Source: Karalla daura
Taxonomy: Eukaryota; Chordata; Actinopteri; Chaetodontiformes; Leiognathidae
Reading direction: 5' to 3'
Length of the DNA stretch: 64,000 nucleotides
NCBI GenBank assembly: GCA_029224185.1
Contig: CM055200.1
Coordinates: 9,936,670-10,000,669 of the forward strand
Below, one piece after another: positions 23,894-33,500 of this stretch. The position numbers were made by a program, and so were the translations under genes. Under the pieces are notes generated by a model. The model had not been told where the DNA came from, made no database searches, and saw nothing but the letters and a program-made list of their open reading frames with translations. How positions within the stretch are numbered: the first letter of the stretch is position 1; every line of letters begins with the position of its first letter.

Positions 23894-26496
23894 ATGAACT
23901 CCCCGATGTACACCTTCGTCACCCGCGACGACAATAGCACTGTCTATGCAGAAGTTTCCAAAATCCTAATCTCCACCGGTCAGTGGAAGAGGCTGAAGAG
24001 AGACAATCCGAGGTTTAACCTGATGCTGGGTGAGCGGAACAGGCTGCCATTTGGGAGGCTCGGTAAGTGATGCCCTGCTTCACGGGACAGTGTGGATGAG
24101 ACAGCTGTGTTTTGCTCCACATGTTGTCACTCTGAGGCATTCTGACAGATGCATGAAACTGTGACTTCACAGGTCACGAGCCAGGACTGGTGCAGCTGGT
24201 CAACTACTACAGAGGAGCAGACAGACTTTGCAGGAAGGCATCACTGGTCAAGTGTGTGTTCTTGATGTACCCTTGTTTTGTTTTTTTTTGCAAATCAATA
24301 ATTCAAACGGGTGTTGCATTAGTTGACCACTTCCTTTCTTTACTAATAGGCTTATAAAGACCAGCCCAGAGCTGTCCGACTCCAGCAACTGGTTCCCGGA
24401 GTCCTACATCATATATCCCACTAACCTCAACACGCCTGTTGCCCCGGCGACTAATGGCATCAGTCATCTGAAGAGCAACCCCAAGACGGATGAGCGGGAA
24501 GTTTTCCTGGCCTCCTATAACTCTAAAAAAGACAATGGGGAGGGAACGGTGTGGATTGCCAAGTCTTCTGCTGGAGCTAAAGGTGGAGTCTGTCATTCAT
24601 GTTTCAATGGTTTAATCCAAGAAACGAGTTCTCATTAGTCAGACATTTTCTCCGCAGTGTCTCCTTCAATTACATTAACTTGGTTCAGAGAGATAACAGA
24701 TGCTCTCTCTCTATCTCTCCCCCTCTCTCTCTGCACAGAGGGTTTTATCTTAAGGATTTTCCATGACATACATCCTCTGGTCTGCTATTCTGTCTGCTGC
24801 AGTGTTTTGCTGGCTTGGAATGTTTAACATGTTTTGGTTTACTGCAAACAGGTGCTGGCATTTTGATATCCCATGATGCCAATCAGCTGCTGGAGTACAT
24901 CGATAATCAGGGACAGGTTCATGTTATCCAGAAGTACCTGGAAAAGCCTCTGCTCCTGGAGCCAGGCCATAGAAAGTTTGACATCAGGTCAGTCTTGCAT
25001 GTTCACGCTCCACACACAGGGGATGTGCTGGTCTGTATGGGCGTTTTGGGATTATGTGTTGTGCTGTCGTAGGAGCTGGGTGCTGGTGGACCATCAGTAC
25101 AACATCTATCTCTACCGGGAGGGTGTGCTGCGGACCTCCTCCGAGCCCTACAACAGCGCTGACCTGCAGGACATGACCAGCCACCTGACCAACCACTGCA
25201 TCCAGAAGGAGCACTCCCAGAACTACGGCCGCTACGAGGAGGGGAACGAGATGTTCTTCGACGAGTTCAGGCTCTACCTGCTCAACACTCACAACGTCAC
25301 CCTGGAGGCCACCATCTTACCTCAGATCAAGCAGATCATAAAGTAGGATCCTCTTGATTTTGCTGGCGTTTCCATGTGCATGTAATTGTGTATCGGTCTG
25401 TCACTGACACAGTAACTCTGTAGTATCAGCCACGTATTGATAAATCCCTGGTGCTGTCCGTGGTGCTGAAGAGATCAGGGTTTTTGGAAGTGCCTCTTTG
25501 AAGCAGTTTTGTCTCGGATCAGTGATAAGCTAGAGACTTTATACTTTAAACTCTCGGCTTCGTGCTAAATTGTAGTGTGTGTGTCTCGCTCTGGGTCAGT
25601 GTGACAAAGAGCAACTTCAGTTCATTAAGACACACTGATACTTGAACCGATTCTGTGATATTCATCTCAGCTGTTAAACCCCCCAAGATCCTCAGAAAGG
25701 ATATATTATAGTAGATAGGAGTACAGGTATGTGGTACCTTATAATAGTTATTTTTATTGTTCATGTCTGTACGTATTAAATGGTAAAGATGGTTTCTCCT
25801 TTATACCTGACAAGTCCTCAGTGGCTTGAACCAGAGCATTGAGTGTTGTTTGTTATGGAAGATGACAGTGCTGATGGTAACCGTGACCTTTTTGCGGTGT
25901 GCCTCAACAGGAGCTGTCTGACATGCATTGAGCAGACAATCAGCACCAAACACCTGTCCTATCAGAGTTTCCAGCTCTTCGGATTCGATTTCATGGTGGA
26001 TGAGAGCTTCAAAGTGTGGCTCATCGAGATCAATGGAGCTCCCGCCTGTGCACAGTCAGTACTATTCACTATCACTGTCTCCGACACCTGCGGGTCTCTG
26101 CACTTCTTTGTTTTTTTTACTTTAGTGTAATGACAATGTACTTTTTAATCTGTTACTATAATCATTGAAAAACATTGTTTCTTCCATCAAAGCCGAAGCG
26201 TTCTCTACTAGCATAGCAAAGCTCTAGAGAGTTTCTTTAAACATTTTGCTGGTGATGATGGGCTGACGCCGTTTTCTCCTCCCCTCACCAGGAAACTCTA
26301 TCCAGAGCTCTGTCAGGGTATCGTGGATGTGGCCATTTCCAGTGTTTTCACCCTGAACAGCGGCAGCGACTCCTCCTCTGCTTCCTCCTCTCCGTACTCC
26401 TCCTCTCCGTCCTCCATGTTCACCACCAACTCCTCCTCCTGCTCCTCTCCCAAGCTGAGGGGGCCTCTTCACGTGGGCCCCTTCACTCGACTGTGA
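23894..26496 (+). CDS. ttl: tubulin-tyrosine ligase
   Basis: ATP-grasp-type ligase that re-adds tyrosine to the C terminus of detyrosinated alpha-tubulin in the cytosol. Coding exons are 23894-24062, 24173-24251, 24350-24582, 24852-24987, 25073-25342, 25911-26054 and 26292-26496, giving 411 aa with continuous phase. Family landmarks include RFNLMLGERNRLPFGRLG, GLVQLVNYYRGAD, WIAKSSAGAKG, NQGQVHVIQKYLEKPLLLEP, FDIRSWVLVDHQYNIYLYRE, HLTNHCIQKE and FGFDFMVDESFKVWLIEING. The first ATG adds MNSP before the MYTFVTRDD that matches the usual start, and the second ATG at 23906 is equally possible. After ISSVF the C terminus carries a Ser-rich segment ending in VGPFTRL, longer than the 377-aa mammalian enzyme. 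Confidence 0.96.
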
Positions 26497-29006
26497 GCGC
26501 ACAAGTCACCCCCTGGTCTCCACTCGTACCCCGAAGCTTCTCCTCCGTGCCCTCGCCCTCGCTCCCAAATTCTACTGTACGCAGAGCAGAAGAGTAGCAC
26601 ACGCCACCAAGCCGAGCCTTTGATCGTATATCCTGCCCCATCACTCCTGGAGGGAGTCTGTGTGTCTGTGGAACTTCAGTGAACTGCAGAATCCGTCTCT
26701 GCTCTCCTGATTATGCATATTATGAACAGGATGGTGATTACGTGCGGATCAACGAGCTTCCTGGGAGTTTCTGAACGAGGACGGACAGGCCTCCACCTCA
26801 GCTTCTTCACCGGTTTCTCCCCGAGCAGATTAATGGAGTTCTGAAGGACGCAGAGACGCTCCACCTCAGACTGTAGTGCCTTACATTTCCAGCCACACTC
26901 CCTTAAAGAGACTGCCAGTTAGCTTGCTTTGTTATTACTGTGACTCGTACTTGTTCTATAAGCCTTTGCACTGTTGCTCTGTAAAGTCAATGCGGCCATG
27001 ACCAGTCCACAAGAATTAGCATTTGATATTTCAGACCTTTATGGAGTTTTGTTTTTCATCAGACACTTTCTCTCTTTCACAGCTTTTGGTTTTGAGCTGC
27101 AGCTTTCCTGCTGCAGTCCTCACTCATGACTTTCAGTGAGGAGCGCTAATGGTGATCAAGAAGCTATCGAGATGATTATGTAACTTAAAAAGAGAAACAT
27201 GCAAACCCAGTGTGTCTGATGAGCTCAGCATTCAGGTTTACCTTTAAGAAAAAAAAGAAAATCAACATTCCTCTTAACTTGACTGTGGACTCGGCTGTAA
27301 TGCTCACACAGGGCAGCAACATAGAAGAAGTGACAGGAAGTTCTATCCACCCAGTGAACCCACATGTTCTGCTATGGTGGCCCTGACCTCTGTGTAGCCA
27401 AGAGAAAAAGTCCATTAGGGGGTCGATGAAGTGTCAGCTGGTTATTCTGTACTCAGTAATATCCCAGCTGAAGGTTTTCTTTGTGTTTTAACCAGAGCAT
27501 GTTTGTGTGAAAGCATGTCGTAGTGGTTTGCATCCACGGCTCCTCTTGCCCCAGTTTGTGAAGAGCTGCCCTGACGTTTGTTTCATTTCTGATGGATGAA
27601 AAAGATCGTCTTTGTAAAGTGTTGTCAACACATGTGTGGGTTGTGTTACATTTGAACTATTACAGATTGTACAAAGTGTGTTTATAGACTAAAGCTTTTA
27701 AAGACCCCGTGAAACGGAACTTGAGAGGACAGCGTAATGGTCGATAATAGATGCGAAGGCTCCAGGTTCACGTACTGTGTCACAGCGACACAGGTCGACC
27801 TGTCACTGTGTTTTAAGAAGGACTGATTGTGCTCTGTTTCACGGGGTCCTTAAAATATTTCAGTTCTTCTTCTGACTAAATCTCCTTGTGAATAGATGAG
27901 ATCCTTGACGTGTTAACTGTCCAAAATGACTTTCGTCCAGTGTATCTTCCGTTTGTTAGTAAAGAAAGCTTCGTTTTACTCATTTCAAGATGAAACGTAG
28001 AATTAGCTGAAAATCTGTGACAGCTGCACATTGGCTGGTAGGCTCAACTGTCGGGTTTCCCGAGGGTTCGTTTGAACTGAATAAGTCATCAAAGGGGTTT
28101 TACTATCTCTCTGTTCCTCTCCTTTACCCTGAGTGAAGGCGCGTGAGGCTTCGCTTCCCATGTTTTGAGTAAAGTAAGGGACATCATCGGATCATTTATT
28201 TGTGTTTATTCACTGTGTATTTGTGTTTACAAGATGACTCCGAGGGATGAAGGATATGCAAGTGGTGGAAGGTCAAAAAGAAAGATAATTATGGAGCACG
28301 TGATGAACTCAACCTTTGAAAGAAACAGGGCTACTGTAAAAAGAAAAAGATCTCAGACACCACAACAATGACAAAGAAGTTTCCATTATGTATTATCACA
28401 GAATCCTGTAGCACTGAAGACGATGAATGAAATGAGAGATTGTTAAGATACTGATGATGCAAACAAATGGGTATTGGTGTCATGATTTCGCCAGGAGGGG
28501 GTTGAAACGTATGAGTTTTGAAGTATCAGTATTTGTTTTTGTTAAAGCTGTAGGGAAATATCCTTCCATCAAAGGGAAAGGTGCCTTAGAGGGACTTGCA
28601 CGTTGATAACAAGAAGCAATGGACCTCCAGCATTTAAATGCACCTTCATTTGTGTGTTTGAATTGAAGTGAATTTGCTTCGTTTTTACCATTAGACCTCT
28701 TAACTTTAATGATGTCATTTCCGCTTTAGATTGAGTTCCTTTGTACATTTGACTTTTTGTTTGTTTCGTATTTTTCTTGATGCCCTCATCTTTACCAAAG
28801 ATCAAATTCATGCCGCTCTTCCAATGTCAGAACATGTTTTGTAGCTGGTGTAATCTGGATATCAATGCATCAACTGGCCAACCTGATCCAAAAGCAGAAG
28901 CATCATATTCAGAGGGATGTCTGTGCACTGTTTCTGTTCAGTGATGTTTTATCCAAAAGCTTGCATGAACTTTGTCTTTATCAGAAAAAAAAATACAATA
29001 ATTAAA
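26497..29006 (+). terminator. long ttl 3' untranslated region
   Basis: The 2.5 kb stretch after the ttl stop is non-repetitive with no gene signal. An ATTAAA hexamer at 29001-29006, in an A-rich context, is the best polyadenylation candidate. A 68-codon frame at 28165-28371 lies inside it and looks fortuitous. Confidence 0.45.
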
Positions 29007-29554
29007 ACAAAAATCTAGGCTCAAGTTTCTGTCATTAATACTAACTACACGGGGTCTTAAAGTGTACTGAGTCTGAACCATGGAAACCATCCATGATGGG
29101 GGCATAAGGGGGCAGACTATATAACAAGACGCTACTGAAGAGGTGGCTTGATAAACAGATGAATATGAGTCAACTTGAGAGGTTTTGAAATGACAAAATG
29201 GCCAATACTAACACATGAAATGTGACACATTCCACTTGAAATAAATATGTGGTTTCTCTCAACAGGCAGTGTTTGGAGGGACAGGGACATCTCTCCAAGC
29301 AGAAGACTGAAAAACCAGAAAACTGGTTCCATTCATTTCACAACTTTAATGAATGAGCGAATGGAATGATGTAATTTCAGATGATTTATTTGGTATAACT
29401 AGAGGAGTCTCAATACACATACTTACCAATGTCTTTACTGCTCACACTCACACGACATAAACAATAGCCTGTCTTAGTTAAAAAGCCCACTCACCACGTC
29501 AAGGTGCAGGCCAAGAGTAGGAACACGAGACAACAGACAAACAAGACAAACTCT
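29007..29554. other. intergenic, nothing recognised
   Basis: AT-rich unique-looking DNA between the ttl 3' region and the duplicated block. No gene signal was seen. Confidence 0.6.
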
Positions 29555-29760
29555 GACAAGACGACATACATATATACAAACAGATATACATACACAGTTT
29601 CTTTTGATTTTTTTTAACACACTCCACTGACCAAAGATGTGACCAAACTTTTTTTTTAACCATCTTTAGTATTATCATTATATTATTTATTATTTTTAGG
29701 CTAAGAATATTTTTGCCTGCACTTAAAAGTGAACATGTTAACTGAACTATTAGCAAACAA

Positions 29761-29800
<40 letters not shown>

Positions 29801-30268
29801 TATTTCTATATATTTATATTTATATAAGTTAAGTTTGGTACAGAGGTGTCTTGGAAATATCATTTGATACTTTTGTCTGTAATACATTTTATCATGTGTG
29901 TGAAAGCTGGACTTTACAGGTGACAAGACGATATACATATATTCAAACAAACATACATACACAATTATTTTTGAGTTTTTTTAACACACTTAACTGACTA
30001 AAGATGTGACCATACATTTTTTTTACCATCTTTAGTATCATCATTATATTATTATATTATTATTACTATTATTTTTAGGCAAAGAATGTTTTTGCATGCA
30101 CTTTAAAGAGAACATGTAAACTGAATTATTCGCAAATAGGAAAATGTGTGTGCATATATATAGTTTAAGTGTGGCACACAGGTCTTGGAAATATCATTTG
30201 TTACTTTTGTCTATTATACATTTTATCACAGAGCTGGACATGTGTGAAAGCTGGACTAAATAGGTGCT
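29555..30268. repeat. diverged tandem duplication, period about 367 bp
   Basis: A unit beginning GACAAGACGACATACAT (29555-29921) is followed directly by a second diverged copy beginning GACAAGACGATATACAT (29922-30268). Shared blocks in the same order are ATGTGACCA, ACCATCTTTAGTAT, TTATTTTTAGGC, CTTGGAAATATCATTTG and GTGAAAGCTGGACT. Copy 1 has expanded a TA tract that is short in copy 2. Confidence 0.85.
29763..29796. repeat. AT dinucleotide microsatellite
   Basis: About 17 AT dinucleotides lie inside the first copy of the 367-bp duplication. Confidence 0.95.
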
Positions 30269-30300
30269 ATATAAATTATTTTTTAGTAATGTATATACAC

Positions 30301-30563
30301 TTTTTTTTCCTGAGTGAACATTTGTGACTGTTCATCGTGGGGGGAGGAACCGGAGTGCCCGGAGTAAACCCATCGGTCTGCAGGGTGAAAACTCTAACTC
30401 TACACAGCTGATACTCTTAAGCTCTGTCTGTGTCAGGATTCGCTAAGGTGCTTAACTAACTGCTCATTTCAGGAGAGAGGTTTTTTCTGGGGTTTTTTTT
30501 TTCTCGAGTGAACAGTTTTGACTATTCATCGAGGGAGGAAACCGGAGCTCCCGGAGTAAACCC
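30301..30563. repeat. two copies of a V-SINE-like conserved segment
   Basis: Two copies about 190 bases apart (about 30301-30372 and 30492-30563) share poly-T, GAGTGAACA, TTCATCG and GGAGGAA.CCGGAG followed by CCCGGAGTAAACCC. The last part resembles the conserved central domain of fish V-SINE/Mermaid-type elements (GGAAACCGGAGTACCCGGAG). The second copy ends 26 bases from the stop codon of the large repeat gene. Confidence 0.6.
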
Positions 30564-30588
30564 GTTTTTGATTGAAACTATGCAGGGC

Positions 30589-33500
30589 TTAACCTGCTAA
30601 AGACCTAAGAACCACCTTCCTTTCTTTCTTTCTGGCCTTTTGCTTCACAGTCTCCAACTGCTGTTCTCCGGCAGCAACTCCTGCCACTTGGTCACAACTT
30701 GTCTGAACAGCGTTGGTCTCCCCTTGCCGGTCACTTGTCTTCAGTGCAGGGCCTGATTGTTGTTCCTTCTTTTCAGGGGTGGGAGGGAGCACTGAGGAAG
30801 CCTCTGGCTTCCTTTTGGGGACTCTGGGTGTTGGTGCTGCTCGGAGGGCCTCACTGTACAGACGTTTTGCTGGCTGTGATGGTGTTGCTGGTTGTTGTGG
30901 TACAGCCTCAGGTGTTACAGCCTGTGTTGGTGTGGCCTCTGGCTGACTCTGGATGGTCCTGTCTCTGGAGACTGCCTCAGTCTTCTTCGGTGCAGGGCCT
31001 GCTCGTTGTCCCTTCTTTTTAGGGGTGGGAGGGCGCACTGAAGAATCCTTTGGCTTCCTTTTGGGGACTCTGGGTGTTGGTGCTGCTCGGAGGGCCTCAC
31101 TGTACAGACGTTTTGCTGGCTGTGATGGTGCTGCTGGTTGTTGTGGTACAGCCTCAGGTGTTACAGCCTGTGTTGGTGTGGCCTCTGGCTGACTCTGGAT
31201 GGTCCTGTCTCTGGAGACTGCCTCAGTCTTCTTCGGTGCAGGGCCTGCTCGTTGTTCCTTCTTTTTAGGGGTGGGAGGGCGCACTGAAGAATCCTTTGGC
31301 TTCCTTTTGGGCACTCTGGGTGTTGGTGCTGCTCGAAGGGCCTCACTGTACAGACGTTTTGCTGGCTGTGATGGTGTTGCTGGTTGTTGTGGTACAGCCT
31401 CAGGTGTTACAGCCTGTGTTGGTGTGGCCTCTGGCTGACTCTGGATGGTCCTGTCTCTAGAGACTGCCTCAGTCTTCTTCGGTGCAGGGCCTGCTCGTTG
31501 TTCCTTCTTTTTAGGGGTGGGAGGGCGCACTGAAGAATCCTTTGGCTTCCTTTTGGGGACTCTGGGTGTTGGTGCTGCTCGGAGGGCCTCACTGTACAGA
31601 CGTTTTGCTGGCTGTGATGGTGCTGCTGGTTGCTGTGGTACAGCCTCAGGTGTTACAGCCTGTGTTGGTGTGGCCTCTGGCTGACTCTGGATGGTCCTGT
31701 CTCTAGAGACTGCCTCAGTCTTCTTCGGTGCAGGGCCTGCTCGTTGGTCCTTCTTTTTAGGGGTGGGAGGGCGCACTGAAGAATCCTTTGGCTTCCTTTT
31801 GGGGACTCTGGGTGTTGGTGCTGCTCGGAGGGCCTCACTGTACAGACGTTTTGCTGGCTGTGATGGTGCTGCTGGTTGTTGTGGTACAGCCTCAGGTGTT
31901 ACAGCCTGTGTTGGTGTGGCCTCTGGCTGACTCTGGATGGTCCTGTCTCTAGAGTCTGCCTCAGTCTTCTTCGGTGCAGGGCCTGCTCGTTGTTCCTTCT
32001 TTTTAGGAGTGGGAGGGCGCACTGAAGAATCCTTTGGCTTCCTTTTGGGGACTCTGGGTGTTGGTGCTGCTCGGAGGGCCTCACTGTACAGACGTTTTGC
32101 TGGCTGTGATGGTGCTGCTGGTTGCTGTGGTACAGCCTCAGGTGTTACAGCCTGTGTTGGTGTGGCCTCTGGCTGACTCTGGATGGTCCTGTCTCTAGAG
32201 TCTGCCTCAGTCTTCTTCGGTGCAGGGCCTGCTCGTTGTTCCTTCTTTTTAGGGGTGGGAGGGCGCACTGAAGAATCCTTTGGCTTCCTTTTGGGGACTC
32301 TGGGTGTTGGTGCTGCTCGGAGGGCCTCACTGTACAGACGTTTTGCTGGCTGTGATGGTGCTGCTGGTTGTTGTGGTACAGCCTCAGGTGTTACAGCCTG
32401 TGTTGGTGTGGCCTCTGGCTGACTCTGGATGGTCCTGTCTCTAGAGACTGCCTCAGTCTTCTTCGGTGCAGGGCCTGCTCGTTGTTCCTCCTTTTTAGGG
32501 GTGGGAGGGCGCACTGAAGAATCCTTTGGCTTCCTTTTGGGGACTCTGGGTGTTGGTGCTGCTCGGAGGGCCTCACTGTACAGACGTTTTGCTGGCTGTG
32601 ATGGTGCTGCTGGTTGTTGTGGTACAGCCTCAGGTGTTACAGCCTGTGTTGGTGTGGCCTCTGGCTGACTCTGGATGGTCCTGTCTCTAGAGTCTGCCTC
32701 AGTCTTCTTCGGTGCAGGGCCTGCTCGTTGTTCCTTCTTTTTAGGGGTGGGAGGGCGCACTGAAGAATCCTTTGGCTTCCTTTTGGGGACTCTTGGTGTT
32801 GGTGCTGCTCGGAGGGCCTCACTGTACAGACGTTTTGCTGGCTGTGATGGTGCTGCTGGTTGTTGTGGTACAGCCTCAGGTGTTACAGCCTGTGTTGGTG
32901 TGGCCTCTGGCTGACTCTGGATGGTCCTATCTCTAGAGTCTGCCTCAGTCTTCTTCAGTGCAGGGCCTGCTCGTTGTTCCTTCTTTTTAGGGGTGGGAGG
33001 GCGCACTGAAGAATCCTTTGGCTTCCTTTTGGGGACTCTGGGTGTTGGTGCTGCTCGGAGGGCCTCACTGTACAGACGTTTTGCTGGCTGTGATGGTGCT
33101 GCTGGTTGTTGTGGTACAGCCTCAGGTGTTACAGCCTGTGTTGGTGTGGCCTCTGGCTGACTCTGGATGGTCCTGTCTCTAGAGTCTGCCTCAGTCTTCT
33201 TCGGTGCAGGGCCTGCTCGTTGTTCCTTCTTTTTAGGAGTGGGAGGGCGCACTGAAGAATTCTTTGGCTTCCTTTTGGGGACTCTGGGTGTTGGTGCTGC
33301 TCGGAGGGCCTCACTGTACAGACGTTTTGCTGGCTGTGATGGTGCTGCTGGTTGCTGTGGTACAGCCTCAGGTGTTACAGCCTGTGTTGGTGTGGCCTCT
33401 GGCTGACTCTGGATGGTCCTGTCTCTAGAGTCTGCCTCAGTCTTCTTCGGTGCAGGGCCTGCTCGTTGTTCCTTCTTTTTAGGGGTGGGAGGGCGCACTG

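Noticed and set aside
28165..28371. 68-codon + frame in the ttl 3' region
   Set aside because: Short, no splice or family evidence, and in a presumed untranslated region.
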